Shown piece after piece: positions 1-7,700 of a DNA stretch of 50,571 nucleotides (positions within the stretch are counted from its first letter, which is position 1; every line of letters starts with the position of its first letter). Both the position numbers and the translations under genes were made by a program. The stretch is from Flavobacteriales bacterium (lineage in GTDB: Bacteria > Bacteroidota > Bacteroidia > Flavobacteriales > Flavobacteriaceae). Location: contig JAMOUV010000006.1 in the NCBI GenBank assembly GCA_027067965.1, forward strand, positions 1 to 50,571, in the 5' to 3' direction. The notes under the pieces are model-generated. The model saw only the letters and a list, made by a program, of their open reading frames with translations. It was not told the origin of the DNA and searched no databases.

Positions 1-162
1 CCTCCCCGCGGCGGTTTGGCGGGAGTAGATTTTACGGTTTTTGGTGTCGTAGTAGAGCTCGCGGGCGGGCTTGCCATAGCCGGCATGAAGCATCCCGAAG
101 GGATAATAATGGCGCTCCTGGAGGACGATGGGGCGGAACGGGTATATACCGGAAGATTGCAT
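1..162 (-). CDS. Rhs core cassette, partial (copy D, runs off the left edge)
   Basis: An open minus-strand frame starts at the ATG at 162 and leaves the window at position 1. It encodes the conserved Rhs core segment seen three more times to the right, including HYYPFGMLHAGYGKPAREL and YDTKNRKIYSRQT. Its first eight residues, MQSSGIYP, are the same as those of the cassette starting at 2080, so these two cassettes share a breakpoint. By analogy the missing part should finish the core, reach GRELEGLE and continue into a fourth tip domain. There is no signal peptide, so as it stands it is a displaced tip cassette and not a complete exported protein. Whether it is translated is unknown. Confidence 0.7.
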   Translation of the reverse strand, partial: MQSSGIYPFRPIVLQERHYYPFGMLHAGYGKPARELYYDTKNRKIYSRQTAAGR

Positions 163-240
163 GATACTAATTTAGGGAATTTTTGGTTTTTTACCACAAG
201 GCGCACTAAGGGCACAAAGATTTTTCCGCCAATAAACGGA
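131..240. repeat. Cassette-upstream repeat, copy 1
   Basis: This stretch is nearly the same as 2051-2160, with small indels. Both contain the blocks CATGATACTAATTTAGGGAA and CCACAAGGCGCACTAAGGGC. In each case it lies directly upstream (minus-strand sense) of a displaced Rhs core copy. It is not found before the core copy at 3853-4377 or in the full-length gene. It therefore marks a duplication unit shared by the two leftmost cassettes. No coding role is seen. Confidence 0.75.
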
Positions 241-345
241 TTTTTAGACGCAGATTACGCAGATGCCGCGGATTGTCGCAGATTTTTTATTGCGGATTTG
301 GGATTTGGGAATTGGGATTTGGGGTCCTTTTGATACTCATTAGCC
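240..345. repeat. Short interspersed and tandem repeat patch
   Basis: The patch has imperfect copies of a GCAGATT-type word (GACGCAGATTACGCAGATG, then GTCGCAGATTTTTTATTGCGG), followed by about four units of an ATTTGGG-type repeat at 296-328. Similar CGCAGATT words are scattered in intergenic DNA of many Bacteroidota, which is general knowledge and not tested here. A related word forms the stem of the hairpin before argS (48222-48252). No gene is supported here. Confidence 0.5.
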
Positions 346-490
346 CGAAAGCAGAGGTTTAAAAACCCGCCCGCCGAAGCGCCCGCCCGGAAGCGCTCTC
401 CACAGGATAAACCCACAGGGTAAACGCTACCGTAAAAGCGGTAGGCGGGCAACGGGACGGGTGATTGTTGGAAGGTTTTGGTGGGTGTTC
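345..490. repeat. GC-rich intergenic repeat, copy 1
   Basis: This is a GC-rich block that matches 2160-2320. Shared words include GCGCTCTCCACAGGATAAAC, GCTACCGTAAAAGCGGTAGG and GGGTGATTGTTG. It contains a short hairpin with stem CTACCG/CGGTAG. It sits immediately downstream of a lipoprotein gene in minus-strand sense, as does its partner. It is probably part of the recombining cassette unit and not a gene. Confidence 0.7.
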
Positions 491-513
491 TGTAATGGAT
501 TTTTTATATTAAT

Positions 514-1059
514 TTAATTTTCTTCTTTTTTACATGAAATTTTAGTGTAAGGTCTTTTTATTTTTATTTCATCTAATATGAAATCGTCATTAAACTTTAA
601 ATAAATTTCATATTCTTCACCGGGCGGGTCATAAAAAACAATTATTTTATATTTAGGTATATTAATTAAAGAGTTTTTTTTATCTATTTTTAATGCTTCC
701 AAAATCTCCTTTTGATGTAATCCAATGGATATATTATTTTTTAATTTATAACTCCTGTCTTTAATTATAGCGCATAATAATAAAGGTTTCCTTTTTGTAA
801 AATCTATTCCTAATTTTGTTTTTCCCTTAGTAATGAATACAATGTCCTTCATCTCATTAATTGTATCGAACGTTATAGGATTCCATATAAAATCACTATC
901 CGTAACAATTTCTAAAGTGTCGAAAGAAATTTTGTAACTTAACACCCTTATGGGTAACAATTTATGGGTTTTAACTTCTTTTCTTTGAGATGTTGAACAT
1001 TGGCTAAACAATGTTATTACGAAAGTTGATAATAAAACATTAATTAAAAGGCGCCACAT
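514..1059 (-). CDS. Small lipoprotein, candidate immunity protein for the L,D-transpeptidase-like tip
   Basis: A 181-residue protein of unrecognised family. The N terminus (MWRLLINVLLSTFVITLFSQC) is a lipoprotein signal peptide with lipobox FSQC, so the mature protein should be anchored by a lipid at Cys20 or so. The residues after the Cys (STSQRKEVK) are basic rather than acidic, unlike the acidic surface-export signal of Bacteroidota lipoproteins, which suggests a periplasm-facing position. The ATG at 1059 lies inside the end of the upstream toxin-tip gene (20 nt overlap), the usual close coupling of toxin and immunity genes. It is AT-rich compared with the Rhs core. Immunity function is inferred from position and location signal only. 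Confidence 0.7.
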   Translation of the reverse strand: MWRLLINVLLSTFVITLFSQCSTSQRKEVKTHKLLPIRVLSYKISFDTLEIVTDSDFIWNPITFDTINEMKDIVFITKGKTKLGIDFTKRKPLLLCAIIKDRSYKLKNNISIGLHQKEILEALKIDKKNSLINIPKYKIIVFYDPPGEEYEIYLKFNDDFILDEIKIKRPYTKISCKKEEN

Positions 1060-2080
1060 AAGTTTTATCTCTTTTAATTTCAGGTAAAGAAAATCTTGGT
1101 ATTTTAAAAGTGGATACTCCCGGGTTTGTAGTCCGAAGTAAAATTACTCCAATTTTAGAATTATGCTTGAAATTTGAAATAAAATTATGGTAATTGGCGT
1201 CATTTTTACCTCTTCTTATACAAAAACATCCTTCGGATATTCCATGAATTTTTCCATTTCTCATAAAAGTTCCTAAATAATCATTTCGTCCTGTTTTGTG
1301 AATATTAACTCCGGTTACAAATTTGCTTCCATTTCGTGGATTAACTCCATTTCTTGCCGGCAATTTCCTACTACCATCTAAGGTATAAACATTTAATGCC
1401 TGGTATCCACCACTCATAGGATGTGTTCCTAAATATGCAATATACATTCCTTCTTCTACAGTTCCAAATAATTTAGAATCTGATGGAAGAGTGGTAGCGT
1501 CATAAGTTTTTTTCTTACCATCAGCCGAATAAACAGTTGCGGTTGCATGGAATCCACTTTCTTTATTTGCGGATTTAGATGCCGGCTCCTCTCCTTTTTC
1601 AGCGAATAAAATCGCCGTTTCATAAAAACCATTTTTAAGTTTACCATTTTTATCATATGCTTCGTCCGGATTCCATCTAAAATCTATATAGTGTTCATCA
1701 TCATCTTTGACCGGCTCCCACTCCAACCCCTCTAACTCTCGTCCGTCAATCACTCTGTTTTCACTAAAATTATACACTCCGTTATAAGGATACTTCTCCG
1801 CCAAAGGATCCACACTCATAAACCGCCCTATCGCATAATCATAGTTGCGGTATTTAAAGCTATCCCAATTCAAATCCAGGTCGGTTTGGCGCTCTTGTTC
1901 CTGGTACCAATACTTATACCTCCCCGCGGCGGTTTGGCGGGAGTAGATTTTGCGGTTTTTGGTGTCGTAGTAGAGTTCGCGGGCGGGCTTGCCGTAGCCG
2001 GCATGAAGCATCCCGAAGGGATAATAATGGCGCTCCTGAAGGACGGTGGGATAGGACGGATATATACCGGAAGATTGCAT
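1040..2080 (-). CDS. Displaced Rhs cassette with an L,D-transpeptidase-like tip (copy C)
   Basis: A 346-residue product. Residues ~11-120 repeat the Rhs core (HYYPFGMLHAGYGK, GRFMSVDPLAEKYPYN) and end with GRELEGLE. Residues 121-346 are a different tip. In the tip, NIHKTG (His ~261) and ISEGCFCIRRG (Ser ~282, Cys ~285, Arg ~289) resemble the His and S-x-G-C-x-R active-site pattern of YkuD-type L,D-transpeptidases, which act on peptidoglycan. There is no signal peptide and the core copy is truncated upstream, so this is probably a stored tip that becomes active after recombination into the full-length gene. The stop overlaps the next lipoprotein gene by 20 nt. The fold assignment rests on a short motif and is moderate; other cysteine hydrolase folds are possible. 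Confidence 0.7.
   Translation of the reverse strand: MQSSGIYPSYPTVLQERHYYPFGMLHAGYGKPARELYYDTKNRKIYSRQTAAGRYKYWYQEQERQTDLDLNWDSFKYRNYDYAIGRFMSVDPLAEKYPYNGVYNFSENRVIDGRELEGLEWEPVKDDDEHYIDFRWNPDEAYDKNGKLKNGFYETAILFAEKGEEPASKSANKESGFHATATVYSADGKKKTYDATTLPSDSKLFGTVEEGMYIAYLGTHPMSGGYQALNVYTLDGSRKLPARNGVNPRNGSKFVTGVNIHKTGRNDYLGTFMRNGKIHGISEGCFCIRRGKNDANYHNFISNFKHNSKIGVILLRTTNPGVSTFKIPRFSLPEIKRDKTYVAPFN
1721..2050 (-). repeat. Rhs core direct repeat, copy C (330 bp)
   Basis: This encodes the 110-residue terminal core from PT-LQERHYY to GRELEGLE. It corresponds to 5397-5726 of the full-length gene and 3853-4182 of the next cassette. The last portion differs: it reads NGVYNFSENRVID before GRELEGLE where the other two have NSTYAFQENKLGL, so this copy has a slightly different lineage. 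It is much richer in GC than the tip that follows. Confidence 0.85.
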
Positions 2081-2160
2081 GATACTAATTTAGGGAATTT
2101 TTATTTTTTTACCACAAGGCGCACTAAGGGCACAAAGATTTTTCCGGCATTAAACGAATT
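2051..2160. repeat. Cassette-upstream repeat, copy 2
   Basis: Partner of 131-240. The homology continues directly from the displaced core copy, so copies C and D share a longer unit than the other core copies. It includes the ATG at 2080 used as the start of copy C. Confidence 0.75.
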
Positions 2161-2320
2161 TTGAAGTCCGCCCGCCGGAGCGTCCGCCCGAAAGCGCTCT
2201 CCACAGGATAAACCCACAGGGCAAGCCCACAGGGTAAACCCACAGGGCAAGCGCTACCGTAAAAGCGGTAGGCGGACGACGAAACGGGTGATTGTTGAAA
2301 AGTTTTGGTGGGTTGAAAGA
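2160..2320. repeat. GC-rich intergenic repeat, copy 2, with internal tandem units
   Basis: Partner of 345-490, but longer. The extra length comes from tandem units of about 13-15 bp built on CCCACAGGG followed by TAAA or CAAG (2211-2252). It has the same CTACCG/CGGTAG hairpin. Together with the preceding repeat it fills the ~300 bp between the cassette start at 2080 and the lipoprotein gene ending at 2385. No gene is supported here. Confidence 0.7.
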
Positions 2321-2384
2321 GTATATTTGATCAATAATAAAAATCAAACATTTAAAAACAACTAAAAATAACCAAAATTAACTT

Positions 2385-2828
2385 TTAATAATACATTTTA
2401 GGTTTATCCATATATTCAACATAGAGTGTATCATTAAAATAATTTACTACTATTATTTTTTTACATGGGTCAGGCAAGAGATATATATGATCATTTAGAA
2501 AAATTATTATATCCGTTTTCTCTAATTTTGTGGTATCTATATATACAGTTGTGGCTTGTCCGGTAGAAAGGTCTGAAGTAATTATATCATTAAATATATT
2601 CTTCTTATCCATTTTTATCATTAAAGTATCATCTTTAAATTCATTTTCAAAAATAATAGCTATAGGCCTTTCATGAGTTCCTTTTTCACAAGGATTAATA
2701 ATTTTCATTGAATTAGAGAAAGGGCTTTGACAAGAAAAGAATATAATTAAATTTAATAAAAACAATATTTTCTTATAATCAAAAAAATCTCTTTTAGAAA
2801 AAAAGATAAAAAACAAATTTTTTGTCAT
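2385..2828 (-). CDS. Small lipoprotein, second immunity candidate beside the metzincin tip
   Basis: A 147-residue protein of unrecognised family. The N-terminal ~33 residues hold a hydrophobic stretch ending in lipobox FFSC, which predicts a lipoprotein. The residues after the Cys (QSPFSNSMK) are not acidic. The C-terminal half is clearly related to the neighbouring 138-residue lipoprotein: both carry a DDT/EDT block, an I(V)xSxLS block, IVVNYFNDT or IVNYINDT, and end in MYY or LYY. The gene begins 6 nt after that neighbour. Tandem paralogous immunity genes are common behind polymorphic toxins, so I infer a role in protection, either against the same tip or against a variant now lost. Confidence 0.7.
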   Translation of the reverse strand: MTKNLFFIFFSKRDFFDYKKILFLLNLIIFFSCQSPFSNSMKIINPCEKGTHERPIAIIFENEFKDDTLMIKMDKKNIFNDIITSDLSTGQATTVYIDTTKLEKTDIIIFLNDHIYLLPDPCKKIIVVNYFNDTLYVEYMDKPKMYY

Positions 2829-2834
2829 AAATTT

Positions 2835-3251
2835 TTAATAATATAAATTGGGAGTATCTTTATTTTCAATAAATATAGTATCATTTATATAATTTACTAT
2901 AAGAACTTTTCCACAAATTTTTTTCGGATTTATTTTGATTTTATGTTTGTTTATAATGATGTAAAAATTATTTTTTTTATAAAAGTTATTTATTTCAAAG
3001 TAGTCTGCTAAAGAAAGAGAAAGGGAGCTTGAAACAATATTTTTGTAAACTGTTTTATTGTCTATCATTACATAAATGGTGTCTTCATTAAAATATTCTT
3101 CAAAAAAAATTGTCAAATGGTTTACTTTTTTTTTATTTTCACAATTGAATTTAATTTTATATGATGAATTATTATTACAAGAAAAGTGAATAAAAGTTGA
3201 ATATATTAATAAAATCAACCTAATTGAATATAAATTAATTTTTTTTCTCAC
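2835..3251 (-). CDS. Small lipoprotein, immunity candidate for the metzincin tip
   Basis: A 138-residue protein of unrecognised family, starting at a GTG that overlaps the end of the metzincin-tip gene by 17 nt. The signal peptide runs over ~25 residues to lipobox HFSC. The mature start (NNNSSYKIK) lacks acidic residues, so periplasmic orientation is likely. It is a paralogue of the protein at 2385-2828. The very AT-rich composition contrasts with the Rhs core. The GTG start is preferred because it gives a positively charged signal-peptide N terminus (MRKK) and the same overlap arrangement as the pair at 1040/1059. Confidence 0.7.
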   Translation of the reverse strand: MRKKINLYSIRLILLIYSTFIHFSCNNNSSYKIKFNCENKKKVNHLTIFFEEYFNEDTIYVMIDNKTVYKNIVSSSLSLSLADYFEINNFYKKNNFYIIINKHKIKINPKKICGKVLIVNYINDTIFIENKDTPNLYY

Positions 3252-4329
3252 GATAAAATTCTTTTATAAAATTATAAATGTAATTTAATTGAGATGAATT
3301 TATTATATAATTATTAAATGAAGCATTTGAACTTCTCATTAAATTATTTCCTTCAAGGAAAATACCATTTTCTGAAACAGAGGGATTTTTTTTTGATTGA
3401 TGAGTAAGCCCTATCATATGTCCATATTCATGTGCGCCGGTATATGGCAAGTCTTCTTTAGTTTGTGGTTCATATAATTTTGCAGTACTATTAGGATCAT
3501 TCGGATCAGCCCCAGGCACTAAAATTTGGGCTCTATTTTTTTCAGGATTTCCTACTTCATCAACTTCCCCTAAAGCTATTTCATGCTTACCGTCCTTATT
3601 TAATATTTCATTCGTAAATTCATAGGTTATAGTATATTTTGAATTTTTATCAAAATCCGCAACCATATAAGTTTGAACTATTCTCCCTTCTTTATCTTTG
3701 CCTGAGAATAAATTTTGAATAGTTTGTTTTATATTTTTCATGTATTGTTGAACTTGCTCATTTGAATGAGATGAATTGTTAACCACTTTTATATATGCAA
3801 CATAAGTTACGTGTTGTTGTTTATTTTCATCTAACCATTCAAACATTCTTATTTCCAATCCTTCCAACTCCCTTCCTAATCCTAATTTATTTTCTTGGAA
3901 TGCATAAGTAGAATTATACGGATACTTCTCCGCCAAAGGATCCACACTCATAAACCGCCCAATGGCATAATCATAGTTACGGTATTTAAAACTATCCCAA
4001 TTTAAATCCAAATCCGTTTGGCGTTCTTGTTCTTGATACCAATACTTATACCTCCCCGCGGCGGTTTGGCGGGAGTAGATTTTACTGTTTTTGGTGTCGT
4101 AGTAGAGTTCGCGGGCGGGCTTGCCGTAGCCGGCATGAAGCATCCCGAAGGGGTAGTAATGGCGCTCCTGCAAAACGGTGGGGCGGTTGTTTTCCCTTGT
4201 GATGCTAAGCCGCAGGTTGCCCAGGTGGTCTCTTAATGAACTGACATAGGCATACTTGGGCGGATTACCGCCGGTATTGTCATTGGGATAAACGGCGCTT
4301 ACGTAACCTTCGGCAGTGGGCAGGAACAT
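3235..4329 (-). CDS. Displaced Rhs cassette with a metzincin-type zinc protease tip (copy B)
   Basis: A 364-residue product from the first in-frame ATG. Residues 1-159 are the Rhs core through GRELEGLE; residues 160-364 are the tip. The tip contains HEYGHMIGLTH at ~300-310, an exact HExxHxxGxxH metzincin zinc site, and LMRSS at ~330-334, a suitable Met-turn. It should therefore be a secreted-type metallopeptidase. Upstream of the ATG the core homology continues to 4377 but is broken by an in-frame TAG at 4372-4374, so the cassette has no route to a signal peptide of its own. It is most likely a silent tip donor, with its lipoprotein partner directly downstream. The target of the protease is unknown. 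Confidence 0.8.
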   Translation of the reverse strand: MFLPTAEGYVSAVYPNDNTGGNPPKYAYVSSLRDHLGNLRLSITRENNRPTVLQERHYYPFGMLHAGYGKPARELYYDTKNSKIYSRQTAAGRYKYWYQEQERQTDLDLNWDSFKYRNYDYAIGRFMSVDPLAEKYPYNSTYAFQENKLGLGRELEGLEIRMFEWLDENKQQHVTYVAYIKVVNNSSHSNEQVQQYMKNIKQTIQNLFSGKDKEGRIVQTYMVADFDKNSKYTITYEFTNEILNKDGKHEIALGEVDEVGNPEKNRAQILVPGADPNDPNSTAKLYEPQTKEDLPYTGAHEYGHMIGLTHQSKKNPSVSENGIFLEGNNLMRSSNASFNNYIINSSQLNYIYNFIKEFYREKKN

Positions 4330-4377
4330 GAGTTTCCAGTTGTTTCGGATGCCTCCAATATAATGAAATCCCTATTG
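3853..4377 (-). repeat. Rhs core direct repeat, copy B (525 bp)
   Basis: This has the same length as 5397-5921 of the full-length gene and is nearly the same in sequence. It begins 2 nt after the end of the upstream lipoprotein gene (stop at 4380-4382), at the equivalent of QYKFNYI, and ends at GRELEGLE. Recombination between this copy and the one in the full-length gene would replace the tip and delete the intervening tip-immunity pair. Confidence 0.88.
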
Positions 4378-4379
4378 AT

Positions 4380-4730
4380 TTATTCAATTCTTACAAAACG
4401 TATTGTATCTCTATATCCTATCAACCATAAATGATTATTATCCGTCATCATAATTTTCGATTTGCTTATGAATCCATCTATATAAATATATATGCTGTCT
4501 TTTTTTACTTCATAATAATATTGCTTAAAAGGATGATCTACATAAAAAATGGAATCTTTATTTATTTCCATATCAGCATTATCATCGGCATTTGTCCCCC
4601 AAATTCCAATAATTTTTTGATTGTAATTATATAATTTATTGGTAACAATATTATGAGCTTTATTTTTTTTAAAATTACTCATACAACTATTGGAAATTAT
4701 TACAAGTATAATAATTAATCTGATTTTCAT
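4380..4730 (-). CDS. Small lipoprotein, candidate immunity protein for the M15-like tip
   Basis: A 116-residue protein of unrecognised family. MKIRLIIILVIISNSC is a short lipoprotein signal peptide with lipobox SNSC. The mature start (MSNFKKNK) is basic. The C-terminal half reads like a small beta-rich domain (YYEVKKDSIYIYIDGF, LWLIGYRDTIRFV) similar in style to lipocalin-like small lipoproteins, but I cannot assign a family. It starts 3 nt after the stop of the full-length Rhs gene, so it is almost certainly co-transcribed with it. It is the resident immunity candidate for the expressed toxin. Confidence 0.75.
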   Translation of the reverse strand: MKIRLIIILVIISNSCMSNFKKNKAHNIVTNKLYNYNQKIIGIWGTNADDNADMEINKDSIFYVDHPFKQYYYEVKKDSIYIYIDGFISKSKIMMTDNNHLWLIGYRDTIRFVRIE

Positions 4731-4733
4731 TTT

Positions 4734-7700
4734 TTAATTATTTTGTGGTATTTCAATATGGATTGCAGGATCTTTTGGAGGCGTAATGATCTTTTTTATG
4801 CGTAAATCTGATTTTAGACTATTAATAAACTCATTTAAATGTTGAAGTGATCCAGGGCTAATGTCTAATACATTATATATTAATGGATTTGAAGAATGTT
4901 TTGATACCTTTCCAGGTCCCACTTGTTCTATTTTTTTTGTCATTAATTTAATAATTCCTCCCCGTGAGAATTTTGAAAATGATACTCCAAAGTAAGTTGA
5001 AAGGAGTGGTGTCATTTTATTATATTGTTTGGCTGCTACATAAGTATCAATAATTTTATCTCCATAACGACCATAAAGACGTTTTTGATTTGCAACCCCT
5101 TTTCGTAAAATGTTATTATACATGACTCTTGCCTGATCTCTCGGAGGCCTGTAACCACTTGTAATTAGTGCACTTTTATTTTTTGAATTAATCAAATTAT
5201 CTGTTAAGATGCTTATACTGTATGCCGTAACATGTTCCTGATGAACTCGTTGTCCTAAATTTAAAGAAACATTTTTTACAGCAGGGGAAGGGCCGTAAGT
5301 ATTTAAATATCTTTGGACAGAGATTTGATTATTTCTTCGGTTAATTTCATAAATATATTTATTAGTTTTGAATTGTAGATATCTAAAATATAATAATTCA
5401 AGCCCTTCAAGTTCCCTTCCCAATCCCAATTTATTCTCTTGAAAAGCATAAGTAGAATTATACGGATACTTCTCCGCCAAAGGATCCACGCTCATAAACC
5501 GCCCTATGGCGTAATCATAATTGCGGTATTTGAAGCTATCCCAGTTCAAATCCAAGTCCGTTTGGCGCTCTTGTTCTTGGTACCAATACTTATACCTCCC
5601 CGCGGCGGTTTGGCGGGAGTAGATTTTGCGGTTTTTGGTGTCGTAGTAGAGTTCGCGGGCGGGCTTGCCATAGCCGGCATGAAGCATCCCGAAGGGGTAG
5701 TAATGGCGCTCCTGGAGGATGGTGGGGCGGTTGTTTTCCCTTGTGATGCTCAGCCGCAGGTTGCCCAGGTGGTCTCTTAATGAACTGACATAGGCATACT
5801 TGGGCGGGTTGCCACCGGTATTGTCATTGGGATAAACGGCGCTTACGTAACCTTCGGCAGTGGGCAGGAACATGAGTTTCCAGTTGTTTGATGCACCACT
5901 AATATAATTAAATTTGTATTGATAGCCAAAGAGGTAGGCAGTGGTGCGTTTGCCCGTTTTGTCTTCTACATATTTATACCACTTGTTGCCCAGGGCGTCG
6001 TAAGTGAACCGGAGGAAGCCCTGTTTGGATTTTATAATCACAGGCAGGTTCATGTGATTATAGCCGATGTCGGTAATATTTTTGTTGGCATCGGTGATCA
6101 TATTACCATCGGCATCATAGCGGTAATCGTCAAATCCGTGTTTGGCGTCGTCCTTGAAGCCGGCGTCGTTATTGGTATAATCTTTTACGCCTCTCAGACG
6201 ATTCGGATTGGTTCCATCATATTTATAAACCAGTTTGTCTATCAATACGTTTCGTGTTTGCGACTCGAACTGGCCGGAGCGGGCAAGATATTGCAGGTTA
6301 CCTTGCTTATCATACGTCATTTTGGCATTGTAGGAATAATTAATGCCTCGAGTTAGGTTGCGATAGCGTGCATAATAAATGCGGTTGAGGTCGTCGTAAT
6401 AATAGTCATACCGGCGCCATTGATTGTCCGTCACACTCCACCATTGCTGGCCCGAGATATTGCCGTTATATAGTGGCCTGCTTCCGTCGGTATAGTATAA
6501 TCTCATTCTGAAATGATTGCTTTTCAGGTATTTCAGCCATCCCCTGACGTTGTAGGTCATATAAATGACATCCAAACCGTTGTCTATTCTTTTATTGTTG
6601 ATTCGTCCCAATTCGTCATAACTCAGCCGTGCCAATTCGGTTCTAATTTGTCCGGCCACTTCATGAAAATGCCTTGCCAATCGTCCTTGGCGGGTATATG
6701 AAAACGATTCAACGGTATGAATCTGGTTTTGACCGTTGACCATTTTATGATAGACGTGTTTCGATAAAGGTTTTCCTTCGAAATTAATCAAACTGTGTGT
6801 TTTATGATAGAGGTTTCCGTACCATGATTCGGTGGCTATTTGACGGGCGGCGGGTTCGTTTTTGTATATGTTATAAGTGAGATAACTATCGGTTTTGTTT
6901 TTGCTCGATAAAATTCTCACCCATTGCCCGGTGGTCATTCCCAATAAATTTCCGTTCCGGCCGTTTCGGGTCGGTTGGTTTAAAATTCTGGACGGAATGC
7001 TATTTCTTGCAAAACGGTAGTCATCGTAATAGGTAACGGTCAAGATATAATAACCGGAAGTGGGGTAGGAAATATTGGTGTAATAAAACGCCACATTGTT
7101 TATTCTGGTCGCGCTCGAACGGCTATTTTCATGTAATGAACGGGCGCCATTAATTTTATCTTCGAGTATTTGTCTGTAGCGGGCATCGGCTTTTCCGGGA
7201 AGGAACAGCGTCATAACGGGCCGGTCGAATTGGTCGTATTTGGTCATGAGCCAACCTTGGCCGGTGTCGGAAAACGGCGATTTGGCGGGTCCTGTGGCGC
7301 GTAGCCGGTCCAATTTGTCATAGACCATGTATTGCCAGCGTACGCCGGGCAATTTCTTGGCCACCATCCGGTTGCGTTTGTCATAGCGATATTGGTAGCA
7401 TAAACCGTCTAAAACCGATTGCGTGATGCTTCCTTTGTCGGCAGCCAAGGGCGGAATCACATAGGCGAGATTACCGTAAACATCGTAAACATAATAGGTG
7501 TCCACATTGCCTTGATTGGTTTGTTGGCGTTTCAAAACCACATGGCCTTCCTTGTCGATATATTCAATGCTTTTTACGCGAGAAGAAAGCGAATGGTTCT
7601 CGTCCACGGTTACTTTTTTGTATAAATTTCCGGGTTTATAATAAATATTTCCGCCCAAAAGCGATGTTTCGTAAATACCGGTTGATCGATTGTACACCGT

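Noticed and set aside
16-333. Plus-strand open frames over the Rhs core copies (also at 1886-2164, 4018-4236 and 5439-5780).
   Set aside because: They are antisense to the conserved minus-strand core and recur only because the core is repeated; no start region, family or context supports them.
2205-2260. Tandem CCCACAGGG units considered as a CRISPR array.
   Set aside because: Units are only ~13-15 bp with no unique spacers of constant length and there are no cas genes.
2150-2347. Minus-strand frame through the GC-rich repeat, with a similar frame at 255-452.
   Set aside because: It consists of the intergenic repeat and its tandem units; the two copies do not keep a common protein sequence along their length.
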